15,576 bases of DNA from an uncultured Phascolarctobacterium sp. (GCA_900553055.1 USBV01000020.1:1-15576), one strand, 5' to 3'; counted from the stretch's first letter, positions 1 through 7,483 are shown. Notes: generated by a model from the letters alone, not told the origin. Translations and numbers: made by a program.

Positions 1-9
1 GAAATCACA

Positions 10-276
10 ATGTTAACTAGCGAAGCTAAAACCGCCGTAATTCTCGACAACGCTCGCCATGAAGGCGACACTGGTTCCCCGGAAGTACAAATCGCTGTAC
101 TGACCGCTCGTATCAAATATTTGACCGAGCATCTGAAGGAGCACAAGAAAGACCATCATTCCCGTCGTGGTCTGCTGAAAATGGTAGGTAAACGTCGTGG
201 CCTGCTGAACTACCTGCAAAGCAAGGATATTGAACGCTATCGTGCAATCATTGCTAAGCTGGGTATCCGCAAATAA
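10..276 (+). CDS. rpsO: 30S ribosomal protein S15
   Basis: Encodes an 88-residue protein of the usual S15 length. S15 is a primary binder of the central domain of 16S rRNA in the small subunit. Recognisable S15 features are the [11 protein letters not shown] stretch (residues 20-30), [16 protein letters not shown] (41-56) and the C-terminal [12 protein letters not shown]. The ATG at 10 follows AATCACA; any Shine-Dalgarno lies mostly outside the window. S15 is often followed by pnp, but here the gene ends at its own strong hairpin and the next gene is on the other strand, so the rpsO-pnp operon is absent or pnp lies elsewhere. Codon choice (CTG for Leu, CGT for Arg) looks like that of a highly expressed gene. 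Identification is secure. Confidence 0.98.
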   Translation: MLTSEAKTAVILDNARHEGDTGSPEVQIAVLTARIKYLTEHLKEHKKDHHSRRGLLKMVGKRRGLLNYLQSKDIERYRAIIAKLGIRK

Positions 277-289
277 TAAATTGCAAACT

Positions 290-321
290 AAAAGGACTAT
301 CACTTCGGTGATAGTCCTTTT
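290..321. terminator. Bidirectional Rho-independent terminator (rpsO / RHH gene)
   Basis: A perfect 14-bp stem (290-303 with 308-321) is capped by a C(UUCG)G tetraloop, one of the most stable RNA loops. The stem runs from AAAA to TTTT, so either strand yields a U-tract. It lies 14 nt after the rpsO stop and 8 nt before the stop of the convergent RHH gene, so it probably ends both transcripts. Confidence 0.93.
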
Positions 322-328
322 CTATTTC

Positions 329-574
329 TTACTTTTCAATTTTAAAGAGCATATCCATGGGATTATCAGGCGCAGGCTTGATTTCGGTCTTACTCTTGGG
401 CATTTCGTCATCATCAAGTGCGATGCGGCCGCATTTGCGCTCATAATCATCTATAACCCATTTTAAAATTTGCTCGATTTCTTTATTTACACTGCGGCCA
501 TTGCTTTTGGCAATATGCTTCATTTTGTTCATCAAAATGGGGTGAATACGCAGAGTAAAGCGTGCTTCTTCCAT
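329..574 (-). CDS. Arc-type ribbon-helix-helix DNA-binding protein
   Basis: An 81-residue protein. The N-terminal half (about residues 4-45) has the Arc/MetJ ribbon-helix-helix layout: a basic beta strand RFTLRIHP, helix A (LMNKMKHIAKSNG), then RSVNKEIEQILKWVIDDYE, where the 'GRS-NKEI' turn and helix are typical of Arc-family repressors. The remainder is an acidic, Pro-rich tail likely to be flexible. Such proteins bind operator DNA as dimers of dimers. I chose the second of two adjacent ATGs (574) because GGAGG sits 7 nt before it; 577 is possible. No toxin gene adjoins it, so an antitoxin role is unsupported; a stand-alone repressor is more likely. Its promoter faces that of the M16C peptidase, which could be a target. 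Fold is fairly certain; target unknown. Confidence 0.85.
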   Translation of the reverse strand: MEEARFTLRIHPILMNKMKHIAKSNGRSVNKEIEQILKWVIDDYERKCGRIALDDDEMPKSKTEIKPAPDNPMDMLFKIEK

Positions 575-603
575 CATTATCCCTCCAATTAATCACTACT
601 AAT

Positions 604-631
604 ATTATAACAAAAGCCCGTTATTATGCAA
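604..631 (-). promoter_or_regulatory. Promoter of the RHH gene
   Basis: On the minus strand there is a -35 TTGCAT (626-631), a 16-bp spacer and a perfect -10 TATAAT (604-609), about 30 bp upstream of the start codon. This is a sigma-70/SigA-type promoter by sequence only. Confidence 0.7.
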
Positions 632-699
632 GTATTTGCTAAATTTTGTGCTAAAAAAGCAGTTTGACTGGTGCTATTAGCAGGTTTCACACACTTTTT

Positions 700-729
700 T
701 AGACGGGAGCATGCATTTTATGCTATAAT
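700..729 (+). promoter_or_regulatory. Extended -10 promoter of the M16C peptidase gene
   Basis: TGCTATAAT at 721-729 is a perfect -10 hexamer with an extended TGn. The -35 match is modest (TAGACG at 700-705, 18-bp spacer). Transcription would begin near 736, giving a leader of about 34 nt before the ATG at 770. This placement also argues against any start codon upstream of 736. Confidence 0.65.
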
Positions 730-769
730 AATTTCAATAATGTTTTTCCGTAGGAGGTTACTGTTTGCT

Positions 770-3691
770 ATGAGCTTAACTATAAATGCAATTTGCCACG
801 GCTTTAAGGTGCTCGAAGCCATCTTTGTAGAGGAAGTGCACTCTAAGGCTTATATTTTGGAGCATCTTCATAGCGGTGCTCGTCTTTTATATTTAGCCAA
901 CGATGATGATAACAAGGTCTTTTCCATTGCTTTTCGCACTCCGCCTGCAGATGATACCGGTGTAGCGCATATTCTGGAGCATTCTTCCCTGTGTGGCTCG
1001 CGCAAGTATCATTTAAAGGAGCCCTTTGTAGACCTTGTGAAGGGCTCGTTGAATACCTTTTTGAACGCTATGACTTATCCGGATAAGACTGTTTATCCTG
1101 TTGCCAGCCGCAATGAAAAGGATTTTCACAACCTGATGGATGTGTATCTGGATGCAGTTTTTTATCCCTTGATTTACGAAAACAAATATACCCTGCGCCA
1201 GGAGGGCTGGCATTATAATTTAACTAGCCCTGAGGACGAGCTTAGCTATAACGGTGTAGTGTATAACGAAATGAAGGGCGTATATTCCTCGCCCGATGCC
1301 TTTTTAGAAAACGAAGCCATGAAGGCGCTCTTCCCGGATACCTGCTATCGCTTTGAATCCGGCGGCTATCCCGATGCTATACCGGAGCTTACCCAAGAGG
1401 ACTTTTTGAACTTCCATAAGACCTATTACAGCCCTGAAAATTCCTTCATCTATCTTTATGGTGATATGGATATTGAGGCTACCTTGGCTTATTTGGATGA
1501 GGAATACCTATCTCATTTTGCTAAAACAGGTCTCGTACACAGCGAAATTCCCTTACAGGAAAGCTTGCCGCGTACTGCCGAGGTTGAAGCATATTATCCT
1601 GTGGATGCTAACGAGGATACCAAGAATAAAACATATCATGAGCTTTCCATCGTTACTGGCAAGGCCACCGATACCTTGACCAGCATGAGCCTACGCCTTT
1701 TGGAGACTGTGCTTTTGGAAAGCGAGTCCTCACCGCTGCGTCGCGCTTTAGTGGAGTCGGGCGTGGGCCAAAATATCAGCGGCAGCTATGTGGGCAGTCT
1801 GCAGCAGCCCGTCTTTAGCATTCGTGCCGCAGGCAGCGAGCCTGCTGAGAGGGATAGATTCATCAGTGTTATCTACAAAACACTGCAGGATTTGACGATT
1901 AAGGGCTTGGATAAACAGCTTTTAGAGGCTTCCTTAAACGCCACCGAATTTAAGCTGCGTGAGGCTGATTTTGGTCCTTATCCCAAGGGCTTAATTTATG
2001 GTTTGGGCGTGCTGGATAATTGGCTGTATGGTGGTAATCCAATTGAAGGATTGCGCTATGAAGAAGCGTTAAAAACTATGCGCAAGGGCCTCAAAAGCAA
2101 TTTCTATGAAAGCTTGATTGAAAATTATCTTTTGGATAATACGCATAAGGTTATTGTGAGCCTGCTGCCGCAGCCTGGTAAGGAGGAAGCGGACCAAGCC
2201 AAGGCTGCTGCCAAGATGGCACAAATTAAGGCTGCTATGAGCAAGGAAGAGCTGGAGCAATATACCTTTGAATGCGCTGAGCTGCATCGCTTGCAGGCCG
2301 AGCCCGATAGTGAAGAGGCTAGAGCCTCCATTCCCATTTTAAAGCGCAGTGATATCCGCCAAGAGGTAGAGCAAATAGCTAAGCTGGAGGAGGGGAGTGC
2401 GGAGCAGCGTTTAGTTTATGTTCCGGCTGAAACAAATAAAATCGCCTATACTAATTGGTATTTTGATATTAGCAGCGTTACTCCCGAGCAAATGCCGCTA
2501 TGCTATCTATTGACGGACGTGCTGGGTAAGTTTAACAGCAAGCGCTATACCTACGAGGAGCTATCCACCTATGGCATTATGTACACCGGTGGTGTTACCT
2601 TCGATGTGCGCGCTATTTCCGCAGCGGAGGATGCCGATGATTATCGTTTGTACTTTGTGGTGAAGGCTAAGGCGCTGCTAGAGAATTTGCCGCATGTGTT
2701 TGATTTGCTGGAAGCGATTGGCCTAGAAAGCTTATTCACCGATGTCAAGCGCTTCCAAGAGCTGCTCAGTGAGGTGAAGACCGATTGGGATGACGAATTC
2801 TTTAATCGTGGTCAAAATATCGCTATTTCCCGCCTCTATGCTTACTGTGGTGCTGGTGCGAGAGCCAATGAGCAGGACCAATTTAGCTATTACCAATTCC
2901 TAAAGAAGCTATACGATAATTTTGCTACGGAAGGACCGAAGGTCTTAGCCGAGCTAGAAAAGCTTTTAGCTCTTTTCTTCCAACAAAGCAAGTATACGCT
3001 GTTCTATTCCTGCGATGAGGAGGATAGGGAGCAGGTGCGCCAAGAATGCTTAGACTTTGCTGCCAAGCTGCCGACCACACCTATTGCAGCTATGCCGTGT
3101 AAGTTGCCTGCACCAGGTCATAACGAGGGTATTACTACGGCTGGCAAGGTACAGTACGTGGCAGCAGGTGGCAATTTCGCCAAGCATGGACACGCATATA
3201 AAGGCGCTATGAAGGTTTTAGAGACCATTCTAAGGTACGAATACCTGTGGACGAAGATTCGCATTCAGGGAGGCGCCTACGGCGCTACAGCACGCTTTGA
3301 GCTTAATGGTCTGGGCGTGTTTGCATCTTATCGTGACCCACAGCTTGCTAAGTCACTTGAAGCCTACGAAGAGCTGCCCGCTTGGCTCAAGAGTGTTGAA
3401 TTCCCTGCTCGTGAGCTCGATAAATATGTAATTGGCACCATCAGCGGTATGGATACGCCTTTGACGAACACTATGCGTATGGATCAGGCTGCGATTCAAT
3501 ATCTGAAGGAGCTGCCGGACGCTACGCGCCAACGCATTCGTAATGAAGTATTGAACGTTACTAACGCTGATTTGCAGGCGCTGGGCCAGGTTGTAGAGGA
3601 TATGCTTAGTGATGGCTTGATTTGCGTAGTAGGCGGCAAGCAGCCTATCGAAGCTAATAAGGAGAAGTTTACCAGCATCATTAATGCTTAA
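770..3691 (+). CDS. M16C (presequence protease-like) zinc metallopeptidase
   Basis: A 973-residue protein, the usual size for the M16C group of mitochondrial/plastid PreP, yeast Cym1 and their bacterial relatives, which cut short unstructured peptides inside a closed two-half chamber. The inverted zinc motif HILEH supplies His67, Glu70 (catalytic) and His71; Glu167 in NEMKG is the distal zinc ligand. Near the C-terminus Arg831 and Tyr837 (in IRIQGGAYGA) have the six-residue spacing of the PreP substrate-carboxyl-binding pair. No signal peptide or membrane segment is seen, so it should act in the cytosol on peptide debris or imported peptides. The ATG at 770 is preceded by TAGGAGG 12 nt upstream, a rather long spacing. 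The frame stays open back to a GTG at 671, but the extra 33 codons span the promoter and are not typical of the family. Transcribed alone. Confidence 0.93.
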   Translation: MSLTINAICHGFKVLEAIFVEEVHSKAYILEHLHSGARLLYLANDDDNKVFSIAFRTPPADDTGVAHILEHSSLCGSRKYHLKEPFVDLVKGSLNTFLNAMTYPDKTVYPVASRNEKDFHNLMDVYLDAVFYPLIYENKYTLRQEGWHYNLTSPEDELSYNGVVYNEMKGVYSSPDAFLENEAMKALFPDTCYRFESGGYPDAIPELTQEDFLNFHKTYYSPENSFIYLYGDMDIEATLAYLDEEYLSHFAKTGLVHSEIPLQESLPRTAEVEAYYPVDANEDTKNKTYHELSIVTGKATDTLTSMSLRLLETVLLESESSPLRRALVESGVGQNISGSYVGSLQQPVFSIRAAGSEPAERDRFISVIYKTLQDLTIKGLDKQLLEASLNATEFKLREADFGPYPKGLIYGLGVLDNWLYGGNPIEGLRYEEALKTMRKGLKSNFYESLIENYLLDNTHKVIVSLLPQPGKEEADQAKAAAKMAQIKAAMSKEELEQYTFECAELHRLQAEPDSEEARASIPILKRSDIRQEVEQIAKLEEGSAEQRLVYVPAETNKIAYTNWYFDISSVTPEQMPLCYLLTDVLGKFNSKRYTYEELSTYGIMYTGGVTFDVRAISAAEDADDYRLYFVVKAKALLENLPHVFDLLEAIGLESLFTDVKRFQELLSEVKTDWDDEFFNRGQNIAISRLYAYCGAGARANEQDQFSYYQFLKKLYDNFATEGPKVLAELEKLLALFFQQSKYTLFYSCDEEDREQVRQECLDFAAKLPTTPIAAMPCKLPAPGHNEGITTAGKVQYVAAGGNFAKHGHAYKGAMKVLETILRYEYLWTKIRIQGGAYGATARFELNGLGVFASYRDPQLAKSLEAYEELPAWLKSVEFPARELDKYVIGTISGMDTPLTNTMRMDQAAIQYLKELPDATRQRIRNEVLNVTNADLQALGQVVEDMLSDGLICVVGGKQPIEANKEKFTSIINA

Positions 3692-3755
3692 GCTTCATTA
3701 AAAAGTTTTTAGCTAATTTGCTAAAGCACTAAATATTTAGCCGTAAACGAAAAGA

Positions 3756-3799
3756 AACCGATGTTATTACTTGTGTTGAGTAGTAACATCGGTTCTTTT
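3756..3799. terminator. Bidirectional terminator (M16C / macro-domain gene)
   Basis: A 16-bp stem (3756-3771 with 3779-3794, one G-U pair) with a 7-nt loop is followed by CTTTTATTT on the plus strand and by TTTCTTTTCGTTT on the minus strand. It sits between convergent genes, about 65 nt after the peptidase stop and 14 nt beyond the stop of the macro-domain gene. Confidence 0.88.
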
Positions 3800-3807
3800 A
3801 TTTGCTC

Positions 3808-4755
3808 TTATTCCTCGAGCTCGCCACGCTTAGCAGCTTCGATAATCTCTTCGTAAGATTTAAGCACGGCATTGTTAAAGCAAACAAGGGTGATTTCCAT
3901 GCCGTATTCAGGATTAGCATTGAGCCATTGAGTGCAGGTTAAGAGGGCAATACGTGCAGCCTCATCTAAAGGATATCTATAAACGCCGGTAGAAATAGCG
4001 GAGAAGGCTATGCTGTGCAGGTGATACTTTTTGGCAAGCTCTAAGCTATTTTGGTAGCAATTGGCTAAGTCAACACGCTGGCTAATCTTGCCATCATAAA
4101 TTGGGCCCACAGTATGAATTACATAAGATGCAGGCAATTTATAGGCATATGTAATTTTAGCTTCGCCGGTAGCGCAGCCAGCAAGAGTTTTGCATTCCTC
4201 TAAAAGCTCAGGTCCTGCAGCAAAATGAATAGCGCCATCCACACCGCCACCACCTAAAAGAGTGCTATTAGCAGCGTTAACAATGGCATCACAGTCAAAG
4301 GTGGTGATATCACCGCGCACAACATTAATACCATTCTTTTGCGGGTGCTCAGCAAGCTGCTGTAAAAGCTCCTTGAGCATCTTTTTTTGTATCGTAAAGG
4401 GAGCAGGGGAGGTAGGGTTAAAAACGATGCCTGTAATACCCTCCATTTGCAGAACTGCTTCAAAATAGTTAACTAAAGGACGTGCAATAAGAGTATATTC
4501 TTCACTTTGCTTCGCATCAAAGGCTTGCTCGCTAGAAAAGGCAGCTACATAAACTTGGCCTTCGCTTGTAGTGTGAGTAACAAGTGCAAGCTGACCTTGA
4601 GCCTGAGCAGCAAGCGAAACAGGAATTTGCACGTCTGCGCCTTCGCGTAGTAGATTACTAACGGCGCGTAAAAGCTTTGTTAAATTAGTATTGCTTTGCT
4701 CAGCAATATAAAAGCTATGGGCATTGGCGATAACATCGGTAGAAGGGTGAAGCAT
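3808..4755 (-). CDS. SseB-like domain fused to MacroD-type macro domain
   Basis: A 315-residue, apparently cytosolic protein in two parts. Residues 143-310 form a macro domain of the MacroD/YmdB type: GDIT (148-151), DAIVNAANSTLLGGGGVDGAIH (156-177) with Asn160, Asn163 and Asp173, GEAKITYAYKLPASYVIHTVGP, and the phosphate loop SAISTGVYRYP (252-262). Such domains remove ADP-ribose from proteins or deacetylate O-acetyl-ADP-ribose. Residues 12-135 resemble the SseB N-terminal domain (VYVAAFSSEQAF followed by GIVFNP), whose function is poorly known; this is recognition by pattern and less certain. The ATG at 4755 is chosen because AAAGGAG lies 9 nt upstream; an ATG 42 nt further upstream lacks a site. 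Single-gene unit between two terminators. Macro assignment is secure; the substrate is inferred from the family. Confidence 0.9.
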   Translation of the reverse strand: MLHPSTDVIANAHSFYIAEQSNTNLTKLLRAVSNLLREGADVQIPVSLAAQAQGQLALVTHTTSEGQVYVAAFSSEQAFDAKQSEEYTLIARPLVNYFEAVLQMEGITGIVFNPTSPAPFTIQKKMLKELLQQLAEHPQKNGINVVRGDITTFDCDAIVNAANSTLLGGGGVDGAIHFAAGPELLEECKTLAGCATGEAKITYAYKLPASYVIHTVGPIYDGKISQRVDLANCYQNSLELAKKYHLHSIAFSAISTGVYRYPLDEAARIALLTCTQWLNANPEYGMEITLVCFNNAVLKSYEEIIEAAKRGELEE

Positions 4756-4849
4756 ATAAAAAATCTCCTTTGCAATAGAAAATGCATATTGAAGCATGAA
4801 AAGCTAAATGAAAAGAAATCTGAAAATTTATGTCAAAGCTTACCTCTAT

Positions 4850-4878
4850 ATTGTAACTGATTTTACTCAAGATAGCAA
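4850..4878 (-). promoter_or_regulatory. Candidate promoter of the macro-domain gene
   Basis: Minus strand: -35 TTGCTA (4873-4878), 17-bp spacer, -10 TACAAT (4850-4855). This would give a leader near 90 nt. A second -35-like TTGACA lies at 4831-4836, but the hexamer 17 bp downstream (TTTCAT) is poor, so I favour the first. Confidence 0.45.
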
Positions 4879-4880
4879 GA

Positions 4881-4904
4881 AAGCAGCTCTAAAAAGAGCT
4901 GCTT
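4881..4904 (-). terminator. Terminator downstream of lexA
   Basis: A perfect 10-bp stem AAGCAGCTCT/AGAGCTGCTT with a 4-nt loop. Read on the minus strand it is followed by TCTTGCT, a short U-rich tail. It lies about 70 nt past the lexA stop and just upstream of the macro-domain promoter, so it insulates the two genes. Confidence 0.7.
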
Positions 4905-4975
4905 AAAGGTAATTTAATGTTGTTATGACGTCATATTGGTAGTAAAATACAACCATTTAGACGTAAGATTCATGA

Positions 4976-5641
4976 TTACAACATACGGAAAACAGAAATA
5001 ACCTTACCCAGAACCTGAATATTATCAGAGCCTACGATGGGTTGATATTTATCGTTTTCAGGCTGCAAGCGAACACTGCGCAGTTCACGGAAGTAACGCT
5101 TAACGGTGGTTTCCTCGCCATCAATTAAAGCTACAACGATATCGCCATTATTAGCGAAGTTTTGCTTGCGAGCGATAATGTAGTCATGGTCAAGAATACC
5201 AGCGTTAATCATGCTATCGCCACATACGGAAAGCATGAATACGTCATCATCGCAGCCAATCAAATCATGAGGAATAGGATAGGTTTCTTCAATATTTTCT
5301 ACAGCAAGAATAGGAACACCAGCAGTAACCTTGCCAACCAACGGAACTGGAACAAGGAGTTTATTTCTCCAAGCATCGCTTTCACTCATGAGCTCCAAAG
5401 CACGGGGCTTAGCAGCATCACGCTGAATAAAGCCATACTCCTGCAGCTTCTTTAAATGATTATGAACACTAGCACTGGAGGACAAGCCTACGGCAACGCC
5501 AATTTCACGAACTGCAGGCGGATAACCTTTGCGGTTAATGAAATCACGAACAAATTTTAAAATGTGACGTTGACGCTCAGAAAGCATATCTTCTGTGTAG
5601 TTGCCATCAAAATCAGGGGGGAGAGCTTTTCTTCTACCCAT
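4976..5641 (-). CDS. lexA: LexA SOS repressor (S24 autoprotease)
   Basis: A 221-residue protein, close to the family norm. Residues 21-85 form the winged helix DNA-binding domain (LSERQRHILKFVRDF, then GYPPAVREIGVAVGLSS and SSASVHNHLKKLQEYGFI, the recognition-helix region). Residues 97-221 are the S24 peptidase domain: self-cleavage site Ala107-Gly108, nucleophile Ser143 in GDSM, and general base Lys181 in TTVKRYF. It represses DNA-damage genes and is inactivated when RecA filaments stimulate self-cleavage. The first five residues GRRKA precede a longer than usual basic/acidic N-terminal arm (about 20 residues). The ATG at 5641 has GGAGG 7 nt upstream; an in-frame start six codons earlier is less well placed. 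All catalytic residues are present. Confidence 0.97.
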   Translation of the reverse strand: MGRRKALPPDFDGNYTEDMLSERQRHILKFVRDFINRKGYPPAVREIGVAVGLSSSASVHNHLKKLQEYGFIQRDAAKPRALELMSESDAWRNKLLVPVPLVGKVTAGVPILAVENIEETYPIPHDLIGCDDDVFMLSVCGDSMINAGILDHDYIIARKQNFANNGDIVVALIDGEETTVKRYFRELRSVRLQPENDKYQPIVGSDNIQVLGKVISVFRML

Positions 5642-5661
5642 GTCAAGACCTCCAATCAAAT

Positions 5662-5679
5662 GTTTAGAATTAACTTAAC
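5662..5679. promoter_or_regulatory. Candidate operator overlapping the lexA start site
   Basis: An inverted repeat GTTtAG-N6-CTtAAC covers the predicted lexA transcription start (near 5676). LexA normally represses its own gene, so this position fits an autoregulatory site. It does not match the Bacillus-type box CGAAC-N4-GTTCG, and no such box is seen upstream of the gene. The assignment rests on symmetry and position only. Confidence 0.35.
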
Positions 5680-5682
5680 TAT

Positions 5683-5711
5683 ATTATAACAGATAAAACT
5701 AATTTCGTCAA
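5683..5711 (-). promoter_or_regulatory. Promoter of lexA
   Basis: Minus strand: -35 TTGACG (5706-5711), 17-bp spacer, perfect -10 TATAAT (5683-5688). A near-consensus housekeeping promoter with a leader of about 35 nt. Confidence 0.8.
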
Positions 5712-5860
5712 ACAGAAGTGCGATAAAGCATACAATTTTAAGAAGAAAAATACAACACACTTTACGTCCGATAATATACGTTATGTTAAATTTACTTCTT
5801 GTATACGGCAGGCTATTTTGGATGGCTATGCAGTTGCATGTATTGCATGGATAAAATGAA

Positions 5861-5903
5861 AAAGTCCGATACTTCCTTTTCAGTAAAGGTCATATCGGAC
5901 TTT
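5861..5903 (-). terminator. Terminator of the AGCS symporter gene
   Basis: An 11-bp outer stem AAAGTCCGATA/TATCGGACTTT (5861-5871 with 5893-5903) encloses a smaller CCTTT/AAAGG helix. On the minus strand it is followed by TTCATTTTA after the terminal TTT. It lies 22 nt after the symporter stop. The 5712-5860 stretch between it and the lexA promoter holds no gene; I see only a short direct repeat of TTGCATG (5834-5840, 5843-5849). Confidence 0.88.
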
Positions 5904-5924
5904 ATAATTCAATTCTATAATTGT

Positions 5925-7316
5925 TTACTCTGCACTTAGCTCACTAGAGCTAGCGCTATCAATGCTTTTTCTTCTTTCGGCAACGCGGTCCCAGTGCTCA
6001 AAATATAGCTTGGTTTCTGCCACAACTACACCGCTTAAGCCAATCAAAGCAATTAAGTTAGGAATGGCCATCAAGCCATTAACAATGTCAGCGATAACCC
6101 ATATTGTTTCCAGCTTCAAGAACACGCCTAAGCCAACTAAAATAATATAGCAAATACGGTACGGCATAATGCCCTTTACTCCAAAGAGATATTCACAGCA
6201 ACGCTCGCCATAATAGCTCCAGCCGATAATAGTGCTGAAGGCAAAAAGCACCAAGCCAAAGGTCAGCATGTATTTTGCCATGCCCGGGAAAGCACTAGCA
6301 AAAGCAGCTTCAGTCATAGCCGCGCCATTCACATCACCGCACCACACGCCGCTGACAATCAGAGTCAAGCCGGTCATAGTACAAATAATAATCGTATCAA
6401 TAAAGGTACCGGTCATGGATACCAAGCCCTGCTCTGCCGGCCATTTAGTTTTGGCAGCAGCGGCCACAATAGGCGCAGAGCCTAAACCAGCTTCATTAGA
6501 ATATATACCACGCGCAATACCGCTACGCATAGCAACCATAATCGTTGCGCCTAGGAAGCCACCTTGAGCTGCAGTTGTGGTAAAGGCGCTGTCGATAACT
6601 AGCTTAATAGCCGCGGGCAAAACATCTGCATAATAAACAAGCACAGAAATTGCACTGATTACATAAACTACTGCCATAAAAGGTACGATTTTGCTAGCAA
6701 CCCTTGCAATGGACTGCAGACCGCCAATGGTGATTACAGCAACAAGAATCGTCAGCACAGCTGCAGTGTAAATAACAGGCACATCAAAGGATACATTGAC
6801 GATGGAGGTTATAGCGTTTACCTGAGTAAAGGTGCCGCTACCTAAGCTAGCAGTCATCACACCAAAAATAGCAAACATAACTGCCAAAGGCTTATACTTT
6901 TTACCAAGGCCTTGTTCAATATAATACATCGGACCACCGGAAATATTGCCGTTGCCGTCCACCTTGCGATATTTAACGGCCAGCACACCCTCTGCATACT
7001 TGGTAGCCATGCCAAAGAAGGCCGCAATCCACATCCAGAACAAAGCGCCTGGGCCACCGGCCTTTACCGCAGTAGCAACACCTACGATATTACCAGTGCC
7101 AACGGTTGCAGCCAAAGCAGTGCACAGCGCTTGGAAGCTGCTTACATCACCGCTGCCATTGCTACGTGCAGAAAAAATCAGCTGCAAAGCCTTGGGCAGC
7201 TTCATAACTTGGAGCAAGCCCAAACGCGTAGTCAGCAAAATACCCGTACCAATCAAGAGAACCATCAAGGGCGGGCCCCACACTAAAGCATCAAAAGCAT
7301 TCAAAAAATCTAACAT
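5925..7316 (-). CDS. Sodium:alanine/glycine symporter (AGCS family)
   Basis: A 463-residue integral membrane protein of the AGCS (AlsT/DagA/AgcS) family, which imports alanine or glycine with sodium. Diagnostic segments are FQALCTALAATVGTGNIVGV (residues 61-80), KAGGPGALFWMW (85-96), GNISGGPMYYIEQGLGKKY (123-141), and SGIARGIYSNEAGLGSAPI in the second half. About ten hydrophobic helices are evident, and a short charged C-terminal tail ends in a Ser-rich stretch. The ATG at 7316 has GAGGGG 11 nt upstream; a TTG seven codons earlier is in frame but would contain that site. Transcribed alone, with an elaborate upstream region (see the repeats at 7432-7481). The family is certain; alanine versus glycine cannot be read from sequence. 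Confidence 0.95.
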   Translation of the reverse strand: MLDFLNAFDALVWGPPLMVLLIGTGILLTTRLGLLQVMKLPKALQLIFSARSNGSGDVSSFQALCTALAATVGTGNIVGVATAVKAGGPGALFWMWIAAFFGMATKYAEGVLAVKYRKVDGNGNISGGPMYYIEQGLGKKYKPLAVMFAIFGVMTASLGSGTFTQVNAITSIVNVSFDVPVIYTAAVLTILVAVITIGGLQSIARVASKIVPFMAVVYVISAISVLVYYADVLPAAIKLVIDSAFTTTAAQGGFLGATIMVAMRSGIARGIYSNEAGLGSAPIVAAAAKTKWPAEQGLVSMTGTFIDTIIICTMTGLTLIVSGVWCGDVNGAAMTEAAFASAFPGMAKYMLTFGLVLFAFSTIIGWSYYGERCCEYLFGVKGIMPYRICYIILVGLGVFLKLETIWVIADIVNGLMAIPNLIALIGLSGVVVAETKLYFEHWDRVAERRKSIDSASSSELSAE

Positions 7317-7369
7317 GTTAACAAATTCCCCTCTCAATTTAATGGCAAATCTTTACGTTTGGCACCTAA

Positions 7370-7380
7370 TCACTAAGTGA
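7370..7380. repeat. Palindrome in the symporter leader
   Basis: TCACT-A-AGTGA is a perfect odd-centred palindrome just downstream of the predicted transcription start (near 7385). It could be an operator half-pair or a small leader hairpin; nothing in the sequence decides which. Confidence 0.4.
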
Positions 7381-7391
7381 CCACGAACAAT

Positions 7392-7420
7392 ATTGTAACA
7401 CAGATACATTATTCAGACAA
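7392..7420 (-). promoter_or_regulatory. Promoter of the AGCS symporter gene
   Basis: Minus strand: -35 TTGTCT (7415-7420), 17-bp spacer, -10 TACAAT (7392-7397). A perfect 10-bp palindrome ACAATATTGT (7387-7396) overlaps the -10 and start region, where a bound repressor would block the polymerase. Confidence 0.6.
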
Positions 7421-7431
7421 TAGGCAGGGTA

Positions 7432-7481
7432 ATTGTATACACGTATATTTTAGTAGCATAGCACATTGTATACAGGTATAT
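7432..7481. repeat. Twin 17-bp direct repeats upstream of the symporter promoter
   Basis: ATTGTATACACGTATAT (7432-7448) and ATTGTATACAGGTATAT (7465-7481) match at 16 of 17 positions and are offset by 33 bp, about three helical turns. Each contains the perfect palindrome TGTATACA and an overlapping TATAC-N2-GTATA palindrome. Their centres lie near -55 and -88 relative to the predicted symporter start, upstream of the -35. That layout is typical of paired sites for a dimeric activator, although looping repression is possible. The TTGTATACA core resembles sites of GntR/FadR-type regulators; that identification is only a suggestion. Confidence 0.6.
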
Positions 7482-7483
7482 AA

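Noticed and set aside
13..303. A 96-codon open frame antisense to rpsO
   Set aside because: It is a shadow of the S15 gene and begins within the terminator hairpin.
329..574. Antitoxin of a toxin-antitoxin pair
   Set aside because: No toxin-sized gene is adjacent on the same strand. It is a single gene between its own promoter and a terminator.
671..769. A 33-codon N-terminal extension of the M16C peptidase starting at GTG 671
   Set aside because: The extension covers the extended -10 promoter at 721-729, has no ribosome site and does not resemble the family. ATG 770 has TAGGAGG upstream.
5712..5860. Small gene or RNA between lexA and the symporter terminator
   Set aside because: No start with a ribosome site and no convincing hairpin with a U-tract; only a short TTGCATG direct repeat is visible.
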